NCBI RefSeq assembly: GCF_030384665.1
Contig: NC_083674.1
Location: 124,001-188,000, forward strand
DNA length: 64,000 nt
DNA from: Lodderomyces elongisporus
Taxonomy: Eukaryota; Ascomycota; Pichiomycetes; Serinales; Debaryomycetaceae
Direction of reading: 5' to 3'
The position numbers and the translations under genes are program-made. The notes beneath the pieces are model-generated. The model was not told where the DNA came from and searched no databases. It worked only from the letters and a program-made list of their open reading frames with translations. Below, in pieces: positions 29,214 through 40,900 of the stretch; position 1 is the stretch's first letter, and the number at the start of each line of letters is the position of its first letter.

Positions 29214-30884
29214 TCACAGCATGGTCTTTGGCTGTTCATAGTTTGTTCGACAAACAGCTTTTAACAAATTTGCTGTTTTTACAACATTGTGCTTTCTTCG
29301 CACTGGCACAGCTTTAGACTCTAAGCCCAACGGCAGCGTCACACCATGTAGAGCTCTGAAAATCTGCTTCTGTATTTTACCATTTTCAACTTGCAGAACA
29401 AGTTCTGTTGCCTTATCCATTTGGTATCCTGTATGATAAAGTTTGTCAGCTAGTGGCTGGGCTTGCATTAAATCAGTTTTTGTTTGGTTGTAATTGTCCT
29501 CAATCACTTTAAAATCAGCATTGAGACCATCGACGGCTTGGCTGCTCAACCCGTTGATTCTATTCATGTAGTCGTCCCTGTCCTTTGCTCTGAAAATCAA
29601 TTTTTCAATGGGGGCAATACTCTGTTTATAAGCACTCTCCCAATCAATTAACTGTTTTTCAAGGTTTTGCAAAGATTTGGAGTAATACTTGATGTTTTCA
29701 AGATTTGCCTTATTCTTCGGATTGGGCAAGAGCACTGCATCTTCCCCAGAGTCAGAATTCTGACCTACAGTCCTCCAACCAGTCGAGAGAGTACCGTCTA
29801 TAAGCAGCTGTATCAACTCCTCCTTAATCGTTTTGCCAATCTCATGTATAGTGCTCTCCTCTGAATTTTTAGCATAATGCAGGTTCTTGAAATCTTTTAC
29901 ATTCTTATCGAGTTGTGCCTTGAGGTTCCATATTAGCAATTGCCTCAATTTGTCGTCCTCTGAAACTGTTTGGTCTAGTAGCTTATGATAATTAGACAGC
30001 GGTATATCCAGATGCATCTCACCGGCAAAACCTATAGAGCTTAACCTTTTCCCTCGGTATGCACCGGACAATTTCCTCCCAGTTCCCAGTAGTTGCGATG
30101 AACTCAATTCATCAACAAATAAATTGCCTTTCAAAGGAGAACGCAACTTATCACTTGAAGAGCTTTGTCGCGGCCGTGAATTATTTTTCGTTTTCGTTTT
30201 CGTCCTTGGTTTTGTATTTGTATTTGTATTTGTATTTGTATTTGCTGTTGCTGATTGCTTTGTCGTTGAAGTCTTTTGTTTGGTGGGTTTTGAATCTTGA
30301 TTTAATTTTGGCTTTGGCTTTGGCTTTGACTTTGACTGTGGTGGTGCAAGTACAGGCTCTTCAGCGCTTACCTTCCCCTTTGCTTTAGTCTTTGCATTGG
30401 TGTTTGATTTTGTCACAGGTTTTGGTAGACTAAACACATTATCCGAAGAGTAAGAATCAGCATCTGACGGGTCATCTGAAGGTGGAGTTTCCAATTCGTC
30501 TGGTAAGATCTTGTTAGGTATATTGTTCAACTTCCTTTTCTTCCTTTTTCGAGAAGACAAAGTACCAGACAAAGGACGAGGTGACAGCGTTGCATCTCTT
30601 GAACTTTGAAAATCTTCTCCTTCTTCTTCTTCTTCTTCTTCAAATTCAAATTGACTAATTTGACGCACAGGTTTTGACTTTTTGCTCAAGGAAGGTTGAT
30701 CTCTAACCAGCTCTTGCAGATTGTTTGAATTGTATAAAGATGAAAGGAAATTGCCTCTGTCTTTAGAAAGTAAACTTGTGGTTGGCAGCGATTTTCTTGA
30801 ATCAACATTTTCCTTTTCAATATTGTTCAATCGTTTGTTCTTACCTCGCGTAAGTTTTGGGTTTTGCTTACCACTTGAACTCAT
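29214..30884 (-). CDS. DSN1: DSN1, Mis12/MIND kinetochore complex subunit
   Basis: Dsn1 (Mis13) is a subunit of the MIND/Mis12 complex that links inner-kinetochore proteins to Ndc80. The 556-residue protein has a long disordered, Lys/Ser/Thr-rich N-terminal half, with a TNTNTNTN repeat near residues 215-223 and acidic EEEEEEGED. The C-terminal Mis13 domain (about 290-556) shows IPLSNYHKLLDQTVSEDDKL, RQLLIWNLKAQLDK and predicted coiled-coil stretches. Basic-serine sites such as RKLSGAYRGKRLSS precede the domain, where Aurora B phosphorylation is known in S. cerevisiae; that role is inferred here. It is divergent from the next gene. Identification is good, based on the C-terminal domain. Confidence 0.85.
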   Translation of the reverse strand: MSSSGKQNPKLTRGKNKRLNNIEKENVDSRKSLPTTSLLSKDRGNFLSSLYNSNNLQELVRDQPSLSKKSKPVRQISQFEFEEEEEEEGEDFQSSRDATLSPRPLSGTLSSRKRKKRKLNNIPNKILPDELETPPSDDPSDADSYSSDNVFSLPKPVTKSNTNAKTKAKGKVSAEEPVLAPPQSKSKPKPKPKLNQDSKPTKQKTSTTKQSATANTNTNTNTNTKPRTKTKTKNNSRPRQSSSSDKLRSPLKGNLFVDELSSSQLLGTGRKLSGAYRGKRLSSIGFAGEMHLDIPLSNYHKLLDQTVSEDDKLRQLLIWNLKAQLDKNVKDFKNLHYAKNSEESTIHEIGKTIKEELIQLLIDGTLSTGWRTVGQNSDSGEDAVLLPNPKNKANLENIKYYSKSLQNLEKQLIDWESAYKQSIAPIEKLIFRAKDRDDYMNRINGLSSQAVDGLNADFKVIEDNYNQTKTDLMQAQPLADKLYHTGYQMDKATELVLQVENGKIQKQIFRALHGVTLPLGLESKAVPVRRKHNVVKTANLLKAVCRTNYEQPKTML

Positions 30885-31330
30885 TTTTCTTGAACTGTGT
30901 TTTATCTATTTGGAAAATGATTGATAAACGAAAGGTAAACAACTAGTTTAGTTAATTAAATTAATTGGACAGATAGTACTTGTCGTCTTACAACGACTAT
31001 TATTTTATATTATTTACTTATTTATTTATTTATTTTATATAGCTTCGTGATGAATAAGTGTGTAAATGAAGTTGTGTCTGTTTGAGTGTGCTTGTGGAAA
31101 GGTTACAGTCCAAAAGTAGGTTTTGCGCTTCTATATTTCTTTTTTTCCATATTATTTTTTTTTTAAATTTTCTCGATACAATTAATTCCGAAGGATCGTT
31201 TGTTTTGGTTTTGTTTTGATTTTGTGATCTCCACATCTTCACGAAATTGAAAAGCACGCACATAATATTATTAATGGGTTTGCTGGTGACCTTTTTTGTT
31301 GCTATTCGTGTTCATGTTCATCTTCTTGCA
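30885..31330. other. Divergent promoter region of DSN1 and the propeller-like gene
   Basis: About 0.45 kb of AT-rich DNA, with a TTTA repeat near 31015-31035. The frame of the downstream gene is open back to 31247, with another ATG at 31274. No separate gene was seen. Confidence 0.5.
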
Positions 31331-33112
31331 ATGGCAGAATTCACAACAGGCATATCACCATGCCATAATTATGTTTACCAGCTCAATCAAGGAACTGGTG
31401 ATTTGCTGATAAATGTGTTTGATGTTTCAACGAAATCATTGGTCAGTACTTTCAAGCTAAATCGAATTCTAAGACGGTATCGGATACGCGTTGAGAATCC
31501 TAGATATATCAAAGTTAAACAAATTGAATGGGATGAAACTGGAAAAAGAAACGAAACCTTTGTAAATGACAATAATAGTGGTGCTGGAACTGGGAATAAT
31601 AACAAAAGCAATGGCAGAAAATGCCAACGAATTGCCGTGCTTGTTGACTCTTCCTCTGCAGTTTTGGTGTTGAATATTAAAGACGAATTTGATCAACCTA
31701 TTATAATCAGACAGAATCCACTTGAGGGAATAGACCACTTTGCCTGGATTCCAACACCGCCAAAAACTAAACAAACAGCGATAACGGAGCCCAATTATAT
31801 TGATAGACCATCTTCCCAGATTGTTGTATTTGCAAAACACAACCTATATGCTAAAGTATACTCGCTTCTTTTTTCACGACCCCAGCATACTATTTTCAAA
31901 CCTTTACTTATTACCAATACTAGCACCAGCTATAGCACCAGCACTAGTGTCAACAACAAACACAACAATAGCAGCAGCGGCAGCAACAACAATACCACTC
32001 ATTTAAAAATACTCAGCACTCTTAACAATTATTTTTGGTATATTATCGCAGACTCACTCCAATTCAATTCGCCGCGAAGAATGTACAAATTTTACAATGA
32101 TGGAACTCTAAGTACGTTGGTTTCAAAAGGAAAGCTCTCCATTTTCAGTGTTGATGAAGCTGTGATTCAACCTTCGCCAAGCGGGACTTGGCTTGTTATC
32201 ATAGACGAAAGTGAGCAGGTATTCGGGTACAACATGAAGTTATATGGGTTGCAAGGTAATACTGAAGGAGATAATGGAATGATGAAACCCATCTTGGATG
32301 TTAATTGGAGCGAGAGTGAGAATGCGGATAGTAGCAATCACGAGAGGGAGGAGAAATTAGCCATGTTAAAAAGATACAGGGATAAGTTTCAAATTAGTTG
32401 GGCCGAGCTAGATGGCGAAGAAATAATGTTGGTTTACAATTTATTCTCTGACGATGCAGTGGAGATACAGATTATACCAGTTGTTTTACTCAAAATTGCC
32501 AAGCAACATAATTTGAAATTAATTGATATCCGAGGGTGGGCTGAGATAAATGGCAGAATTGTGGCCTATAACCATACAAAATTACCTGGTAAATTAGCTA
32601 TCAAAATGTTCAAGGTAGTGGGCAATACGGTTTTCATTGTGACCAACAATACTTTTTGCTTTGTATTTTCTTTATTGAAGGATGAGACTGCATTTGATTA
32701 CGACTTGCAATTTATCACAATGATTAAGACTTCTCTGTCCATCAAAACCATTGAGAAACTGAGCAACAATGATTTTTATATTTTGGCAACAACGAATCTG
32801 ATAATCAGACTCAATCACAGCCATGATGGCAGCAGTGATGTTCTTAGTGATGGCGAGTTTAAAATTGTTAAGTTTACTCCATCTGTATTGGAAAAGGTTC
32901 AGCTTTTATCTGATAGGCGTTTATTTCTTGCATACTCAAGCACCAAGAATCAAAGACAAACTGAAAAAAACCCGATAAACCAAGATAAGAGCTGGGAGGT
33001 TATCGAATTATTTGAAACTGTCACAGACAAATCTTATAAATTAAGGTCACAACCAATGCAGGATGAGATAACCGATACATTTCACATGCGCAAACGACAA
33101 AGAGTTCGGTAA
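31331..33112 (+). CDS. Beta-propeller-like protein, possible divergent WRAP73/Wdr8 relative
   Basis: A 593-residue protein from ATG 31331. The N-terminus (MAEFTTGISPCHNYVYQL, then LINVFDVSTKSLVSTF and IKVKQIEWDE) resembles the start of the WRAP73/Wdr8 WD-repeat family (F-S-P-D-G-K-Y, then D-x-x-T-L-x, then I-x-W). A later block, PSGTWLVIIDESEQVFGYNMKLYGL, resembles the mid-propeller of that family. Wdr8 works with Msd1/SSX2IP at microtubule-organising centres in other fungi and animals. WD signatures are weak, and Asn/Ser-rich insertions occur near 90-110 and 200-225. An upstream in-frame ATG (31274) would add 19 mainly hydrophobic residues (MGLLVTFFVAIRVHVHLLA), so a membrane-anchored form cannot be excluded. 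The family call is tentative; the gene itself is well supported. Confidence 0.6.
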   Translation: MAEFTTGISPCHNYVYQLNQGTGDLLINVFDVSTKSLVSTFKLNRILRRYRIRVENPRYIKVKQIEWDETGKRNETFVNDNNSGAGTGNNNKSNGRKCQRIAVLVDSSSAVLVLNIKDEFDQPIIIRQNPLEGIDHFAWIPTPPKTKQTAITEPNYIDRPSSQIVVFAKHNLYAKVYSLLFSRPQHTIFKPLLITNTSTSYSTSTSVNNKHNNSSSGSNNNTTHLKILSTLNNYFWYIIADSLQFNSPRRMYKFYNDGTLSTLVSKGKLSIFSVDEAVIQPSPSGTWLVIIDESEQVFGYNMKLYGLQGNTEGDNGMMKPILDVNWSESENADSSNHEREEKLAMLKRYRDKFQISWAELDGEEIMLVYNLFSDDAVEIQIIPVVLLKIAKQHNLKLIDIRGWAEINGRIVAYNHTKLPGKLAIKMFKVVGNTVFIVTNNTFCFVFSLLKDETAFDYDLQFITMIKTSLSIKTIEKLSNNDFYILATTNLIIRLNHSHDGSSDVLSDGEFKIVKFTPSVLEKVQLLSDRRLFLAYSSTKNQRQTEKNPINQDKSWEVIELFETVTDKSYKLRSQPMQDEITDTFHMRKRQRVR

Positions 33113-33659
33113 AGTCCAGTCAAATTCGACTAAAGTTGAATTTTACTTTCTTCTTTCTCCTGTTTTTTCTTTCCTTCAATTTTTTTTTTTGAGGTTCTGT
33201 TTTTTCTTTTGTATTGCAACTAAATAATAAATTGAAACATGATCTTTTAAACTTTATACACGTGAACTAAATAACAGGCATCATTGGTCATTCACTTGAA
33301 GAGTGAACCAAAAAAATAAATAAATAAATAAATAAAAAACAACAAAACCAACAAGAGTATGAATAGTTTGTAGCAGACTAATCAAACCTTCTTATTAAAA
33401 TATTCTCTGAAATCCTCTTTCCAGTTCCATACCTTACACTTCCTCCATTGCACGTTTCATCCTCCACAGGTAACATTATTGTTTTATTATTTATTTTAAT
33501 TTTTTTTTTAAGTCAAAGTAAAGATTAACTCAACATGCCAATGTGCATTCCTTATGCCCTGTTCTTAACATATTTGAATTTCGCTTTCTTATACTTTTTC
33601 TCTTGCAAGCTTCCTTCGAAATGATTTAAGAATGTCATCTCCTTAACATTTGCATCAAC
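33113..33659. other. Convergent intergenic region before RSM27
   Basis: About 0.55 kb between two facing 3' ends. It contains an AAAT repeat (33310-33337) and a CACGTG at 33259-33264. Since both neighbours end here, the CACGTG has no obvious target gene. Confidence 0.5.
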
Positions 33660-33971
33660 TTATGAAGATTTCTTTTTTGGAGCACCTTTGTTTCTTCTCT
33701 TTCTATCAGCAACATACCATTGTCTATGTTGCTCTCTAGGGTCAACCAACTTCAATTCAGGAAACCATTTCTTGAAGTCCTTGAATGTCGGCACAGCATT
33801 GTTATCACCATAGTACTTGACTACTTGTGGACCTCTCAAAGGTTTTCTCAAAACTTTTGCTGGGTTTCTCTTACCCGTGGGGTTCCAGAATTGATCAAAA
33901 ATCTCGAAACTCAACCTTTTGGCTTGCTGAAGACGTTCTTTTGAAGGAAGCGATCTTATTACTGACGACAT
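33660..33971 (-). CDS. RSM27: RSM27, small mitoribosomal subunit protein mS33
   Basis: Rsm27 (mS33) belongs to the mitochondrial small ribosomal subunit. From the ATG at 33971 the protein has 103 residues (S. cerevisiae 110); the frame extends upstream only from a TTG and is not used. Family features are RLSFEIFDQFWNPTGKRN, LRGPQVVKYYG, FPELKLVDPREQHR and the basic end RRNKGAPKKK, which match the S. cerevisiae protein nearly in register. The very basic composition fits a ribosomal protein. CCH1 diverges from it across about 1 kb. Confidence 0.95.
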   Translation of the reverse strand: MSSVIRSLPSKERLQQAKRLSFEIFDQFWNPTGKRNPAKVLRKPLRGPQVVKYYGDNNAVPTFKDFKKWFPELKLVDPREQHRQWYVADRKRRNKGAPKKKSS

Positions 33972-34981
33972 AATGTGCGATGTATTTGCTACAGCAAAGC
34001 TTTCCTTCAAGTATTAATCAGATTCTTGGTAATCTTTAAAGGATAAAACAATTTTTCCAGAGTACTTGTGTGTAATTTACAAAGAAAAAAAGAAAAAAAA
34101 ATAACAGAAAAAAGATGAAATCAAAAAGCGGTAGTTTATGTGGTAGCGCACTTCAACCTACTCTTAAGAGGAAATAGACTATTCATACAAAGATATATAT
34201 ATATATATATATATGTACTCCTATTGTCTTAGCATTGTAACATTGATAATAAGCCTACGTCATTGAGACACTCAATATACCCTTTGTATTTTTTAAAGCC
34301 GGTATTTTTCGACTAAAATTATTCTAACAGGTATATCATCATTATGTGGGCTCTAGTGGGATGAAGTCGAAACATGGATACAAACATATTTTGACTGCTC
34401 ATTTCATTATTGCACAGCCTTCAATTGACAGTTTTGTCGTCATTGGAGAAAGAGAGAGAGAGAGAGAAAAAAACTAACCAAAAAAAAGGAAAACAACAAA
34501 AGAAGTAATGAAAAACACAACTTTATGACACTAAATCAACTGTACTGCTTCTAAATATATATAAATGTATATATATAAATATATATATACATGTGTAGAT
34601 AGACAAACCTTTTATTGTATGTCAAAATTATATGGATAACAAGGAATAATCTGCAAGAGAGCTCCTGCGCCCAGTATCCTTACTCAAAATTTTATTTTAT
34701 CCTGGTGTCTGTTTCCTTTTTTTTTCTTTTCTTCTTTCATATATACTGTGAGTAGCAACACGCTTCCTTCGTTTTTCCATTCAAGTGTCAATTTGAACAC
34801 ATAGTGGTTAATTTTTTCAAAATATATTTCAACGAAACTGCATCAGAACTGCATCAGAACTACATCAGGACTGCATCAGGACTGCATCAGATCCTAGATA
34901 GAAATTCACATAAAATTTCGCATTTGAAGACGTATGGATCTACTTAGCAACACAAATTTGCACACCAACACGCAATTTTAG
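33972..34981. other. Divergent region of RSM27 and CCH1
   Basis: About 1 kb of AT-rich DNA with TATATA runs (34195-34215 and 34555-34592). A GAGA run lies at 34449-34467, and the 11-bp repeat array is close to CCH1. No gene was seen. Confidence 0.5.
34837..34891. repeat. Five-copy 11-bp tandem repeat upstream of CCH1
   Basis: Five head-to-tail 11-bp units of the form ACTGCATCAGR occupy exactly 55 bp; only the third unit differs inside (ACTACATCAGG). The array ends 90 bp before the CCH1 ATG, so it lies in the promoter or 5' leader. The period is close to one DNA helical turn. Confidence 0.95.
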
Positions 34982-37900
34982 ATGAGCCTGAGATCCTACG
35001 GCAACAAAGCTCCAGAGTTTTTGATTCTGGCACCTAGTGAACAGAATCTACCTACAAATGAGACTGATACACATTCACAGCGATCTACTCTGGATCACTC
35101 AAATTCTGCCGAAATATCACATAGTTGGCACACACAAGACTCATTACTTCCGGGACAAGGATTTGGACTTGGACTTGGACTTGGAATTAAATCAGGATCA
35201 GGATCGGGATCAGGATCAGGATCTAAGTCAAGAAGCAGGAATCCATTTCGGGTCGAAGAGGAGGAAGATGGCGCAGAAGCAAGCTCTAATAGATTCCAGT
35301 ACGCGTCATCAATCAAATCAGAGCCAAGGTCAATTCTAAGCGAAAGCTCAAATATACGCTTAAATGTTACAGCAAGTCAGGGATCTTCCTCATCGCCCAC
35401 CTCTTTGCAAAGAGATAGACTCGGTGGCAATGCATCTCCACTAATAGACGAGTTCATCGCTGATGACGACTTGAATGATTTAAAAGAAGGGTTGAAGTAT
35501 GCCCTTGGAACAACTGAAAAAGATGCCAATTGGTTTCCCATGTCAACACCCACAATCTCGAATTCCCATAATCCATCGAAAGACCATCTTGTTGGCGATG
35601 AAGAAAACCAAGTATCCACCAATTACACCACAGACATACCGCTACAAGAACTAAGTGTTTCGCGACCCCCAAATTCACGGACAATCAGCAAAAAATCTGT
35701 TGTTCCAACCCCATCACCGCTCAAAGATGTACATTCTTCATATAGCAATGAAGAGTACCCAGAAATTACACACTCAACACAAGAAGGAGGGTTTCTTCGA
35801 CCGAATATACCACAGGATCCAATACCCAGTCCTACAGCAACCAAGTTCACCGATGCTTTGACCAGAATCTCCAATCGTATTGCTGGTGCAGGTGATCGTT
35901 CCAGGACGGAGCCAGATCCAGATGCGTCGACGGCGAATTCCATATATAGTGCGAATCTATCGCGAAAGAGCCCAATGCTTAAAACACCTATTAAAGAACA
36001 ATTTTCAGCTTTTGATGATATCGAATTCAGTCCGTACAAGGACGGTATTGAGAACGGTATTGAAGATGACGATAACTACAACGCTAACCATTATAAAGGT
36101 GGAAATAAGGGCAAGGGCAAGGGCAAGGGCAATGGCAAGGGCAATGGCAAGGGCAATGGCAAAAGAAGCGGCAAAGATAAATTTCAGCTGCCAAATAGGT
36201 ACTCAAATTCTAATATCATTAAGGACGAACCCGACGAATACATCTACAATGAAACGACGAGATCATATGGTTTAGGGCTTCGCCAGAGTAGCTCTAACGA
36301 CACCATCACTCAAGTTCCTGCAGATGAAATATACCAAAGTCAATCCGCTGTATCCGAGGCCAAAAATGAAAATAACAAGAGTTATATTCCACCACTGCAG
36401 CTCGGAAGGAAAAAGAAAATTAGGCTCTTGTATGGCAATTCTTTGCGCCTATTTTCTCCTCAATCTCGGATAAGAAGACTATGCCACACAACTTTGCAAA
36501 CTAGATTCACGAGTATTTTTCTATTAGTTGTCCTCATACTTCAAGTAATTTTACTTAGTTATCGTCAATGGGATCCATATCATCTCAGCGGATACTATTA
36601 TGAAGGATACGACTGGGCTGATATTCTATTAATTGTGATCAATGTGATTTACACGGTAGAAGTATTTGCACAAATTATTGCCTACGGTTTTATCGATGAC
36701 CGTGTGGTTTACCGCGAAGTGGGGTTGCCGTACCCTAAGAGCAAAGTTGGTAGTTTAGATAGCGTTATCTTATTTGTCAAACTTTGGTTTGCTCGTATTC
36801 ATCGTGGGTCAATTGGAAATAATGCTCGTGATAGGCTCAAAAAAACCAGATCGTCTACTTCCAAACGTGATTTGAACTCACCTGGTACACTGACGGGCTC
36901 AAGCGATGATGACGATGACGATGATGGTAACGACCATAACGATAATATTGGATTGGTCAGAGACAATAGAGGAGAATTAAATAGGAACAATGGCAAAAAA
37001 AATATCGATCCCAGCTCCGAGCGGTTACTTGACTCCGACACAACAGATTTAAAGAGAAAATACAATTTTGACTCGTTTCATGACACGAAAGATGAATCGT
37101 TTTTCAACAAGGAAGAATTATCTGAAAATGATCCCAAAAGGGACTTTCGACTTTTATCCACCAATACATTTTACAAGCCAGATGCAGAACATATTGACGC
37201 ATCACAACTCAAGAGAGCATATCTCAGAAGTAGCTGGCACCGCATTGACTTTTTGTCCATGGTATTTTTTTGGATATCTCTACTTTTATCTATTAATCGA
37301 TACGACGCCAAACATCATATTACATTATTCCGATCCTTGAGCTGTTTAAGGATTTTGCGTTTATGTAACCTTACAGCGGGAACAACTACCATACTTGCGG
37401 CGTGTAAATCTGCTATTCCGCAACTCATAGATGTGGCGATATTTATTGCGTGTTTTTGGCTATTCTTTGGAATAATTGGAGTACAGTCTTTTAAATCTTC
37501 ATTGACCAGACACTGTGTGTGGACTAACCCTGATGATCCATCAGACATATTTACAAATTCAGACCTGTACTGTGGTTCGTTTATTGGTTTGGACGGCGAG
37601 AAAAAATCTTACATTACGCGTGAAGGTACTTCTTCTGGAGTGGTGAAAGGGTTTCGATGTCCCAAATATTCAAAATGTATATCTGGTGATAATCCGTATG
37701 GTGGAACCGTAAGTTTCGATAACATTTTGCAATCACTTGAAATGGTCTTTGTTGTGATGAGTGCAAACACTTTTACCGATATAATGTATTACACAATGGA
37801 TACAGATAACATGGCAGCATGTTTGTTTTTCATTGGGTGCATCTTTGTTATGACTGTTTGGCTATTGAATATCTTTACTGCTGTTATTGTTGCTTCTTTT

Positions 37901-40900
37901 AATGTGACTAGGTTGGAAGAAGCCGAGGAAAGGAATAGGAAGGCCAATGAAAGATGGATTTACAAGTATTTGGGCCTTTCGGGTAAAGATGTTGCTTCTG
38001 TAAGATTACAGTTGAACCAACTTAAGCACGAGAAACAATGGTTACGCTTCTACTACAAGTTTGAGTTCCTATTCATTGCATGCATTGCTGTGAATATGTT
38101 TGTGCAATGCTTCAGATCATACGACATGTCAGAGGATACGCGATTCATTTTGTCGCGATTCGAAGTTGCATTCACTATCGTTTTTATGGCCGAGATTATT
38201 GTTCGATTTCTTGTGTACCTTCCTCATTGGAAACTTTTTTTTGCCTTTAAGAGAAATTGGGTTGATCTTATATTGGCATTGGGCTCAGTAATCATTGCGA
38301 TTGGTCCAGTAAAAAGAAAACTTGGCCATGCTTATTTTTGGCTAACTGTTTTCCAGATCTTGAGATTTTATAGAGTAGTTTTGGCAACACCATTTACCAG
38401 AACATTGTGGCTCAAGATGGCTAAGAACATTCGAGCAATTTTTGATTTGGCATTGTTTTACTTTATTCTATTGTTTCTTGTGAGTATAATTTTGGCAAGA
38501 TACTTTGAGGGTACAATCCCACCGGATGAGTTTGATAATGTTGATTTTCCAATGAATACGCTTCCCGCAGTTTTTATAGCGTTGTATGTTATCACATCAA
38601 CAGAGAATTGGACAGATGTAATGTACTCGTTGCAAGAGTATGCCACTACAACATCATCACGGTCTTTTGGGTCAATTTTTTTGATTGCATGGTTTATGTT
38701 ATCAAATATGATTATCCTCAATATTTTCATTGCTGTTATTGCAAACACGTTGGAGGTTTCAGAGGAAATCAAGAGAAAACACCAGCTCATACAGTTTATC
38801 GAAGTGATGACTAGTAAGCTTCAAAACATCGAGCAGGACTCGGGGCTTTTGAAAAAAATCAAGGCTAAGATATTTAAGCGAAGAGAGCAAAAGGACGAGA
38901 TGGAAAAGGCAGTGGTGAATATGCTTTTGAGCGGAACTGCAGTTCTGGAGTTTTTGAACAAAGAGCAAGATCTAAACGTTGGTGTAGGTGAGACCGACGA
39001 GGAAAGCTTTCTTGAAATTTTACCTTCCAAAAGATGGCAGAGATGGGTCAAGGTCCATTTTTCACGATTTGCAAAGCTTTTGTCTAATCCTTTTCATACA
39101 GAAGTATCAAACAATCGAAAGAATTTTTCAGTTGAGAATTTCGAGCCTGCTGATTTTGCCAGAAACATTATGAAGGAGAGAAACAACCTTATTAATAAAA
39201 GGAATGAATTCTTGCAGGCTAATCCTAGGTACAACTACGTCTTTTATGTAATGGGACCTCGACATAAATTTCGTCGGTTGTGCCAACGTATGGTGAAACC
39301 AAGTTACGGAGAGAGAATTGGTGGCGTTCCACCATACCGCCCATTATCCGAATCCCTCATTGTGGTGATGTTTCTTGCCACAATTGGTTTAGTAATATTG
39401 GCGTGTTATATGACGCCAATTTTTCGAATGAACAATGCAAACGCGAAATGGATGTTTTGGTCAGAATTTGCATTTGCCTTGGTATTCACCTTGGAGTTTA
39501 TTATAAAGATTGTTGCAGACGGAATTTTATTCACACCAAATGCATATTTCAGATCATCATGGAATCATATTGATTTCGTGGTGTTGGTATCATTATGGAT
39601 TGAAGCAATTGCGTATTTGAAAAATGATGGTGATCTTTCCAGAATTGTTCGAGGTTTAAAAGCCTTGAGGGCTTTAAGGCTTTTGACGATTAGTGAAACA
39701 GCAAAGTCTAATTTCCACAACACAATGATTGCCGGTTTTGGAAAAATTCTTAGTGCAGCAATTATGTCGCTTAGTTTGCTTTTCCCGTTCTCAATTTGGG
39801 GGTTGAATATTTTCAACGGTAGACTTGGATATTGTTTGGATGGAGAGTCAGATCTTCTGTCATGTTTCAATGAATTCTCAAATGAAGTGTTTAATTGGGA
39901 GATTGTGAGCCCCAACGTTTATACCAATCCGCAATTGGAGTTCAATAAATTTAGTTCAGCATTTGCTACACTTTTTGAAATTGTTTCGCTTGAAGGATGG
40001 ACAGATCTTTTGCAAAATTTGATGAATAGCACTGGAATAGGAACCGTTCCTGAAACGAATGCAAATCCAATAAATGGGGTGTTTATTGTTTTTTTTAATT
40101 TCATCAGTACCGTGTTTATACTTACTTTATTTGTTTCTGTGATCATTAGCAATTACTCAAGGACCACGGGACGTGCGTACATGACAAAAGATCAGATCTC
40201 ATGGTATCAGGTTAAGAATATATTGGTTCAGGTGAGACCGTCAAAGAGGAAAGATTATGAGAGTTTATCCGTAGTGAGGAAATTTTGTTATAGAATGACA
40301 ATTGAACGTCACAAAGGATGGTATATTACATTGAATTGTACCTTATTTGCCCACACGTTGGCATTGTTGTTGGAATGTTTTCCCTCAGGCGACGGCTTAA
40401 ACGTTCTTCGAATTATTATATACACCGTTGCTTCTGCCTTGTTTTTAATCAATGCGGTTATGTTGGCGATTGCTCAAGGACCCAAAACCTTCTGCCATTA
40501 TAGATGGAACATATTCAATCTTTTTGTTTCGTTTGGTGCATTTATTACGACATTAGTTGCATTTAGTATCGAACAAGAATCACCTTTTCAAAATGTCAAC
40601 AAATTATTTTTGGTTGGTATTTTGCTTTTCGTTATTCCTAGAAACAATCGATTGAGTCAGCTATTGAGATTTGCCTCGGCTTCGTTGCCTTCAATTTTGT
40701 CATTGTCTTTTACATGGATTATTGTGTTTTTGGTATTTGCCATTGCAATGAACCAAATCTTTGGTTTGACTAGAATAGGACCTAACGGGACTGGTAATCT
40801 CAATTTACGGTCAGTTCCAAAGACATTGATTGTGTTATTCAGGTGTAGTTTTGGTGAAGGGTGGAATTACATCATGGAGGATTATACTTTGTCGCCACCT

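Noticed and set aside
34837..34891. CRISPR-like array
   Set aside because: The units are contiguous 11-mers without spacers, in a eukaryotic promoter; it is a simple tandem repeat.
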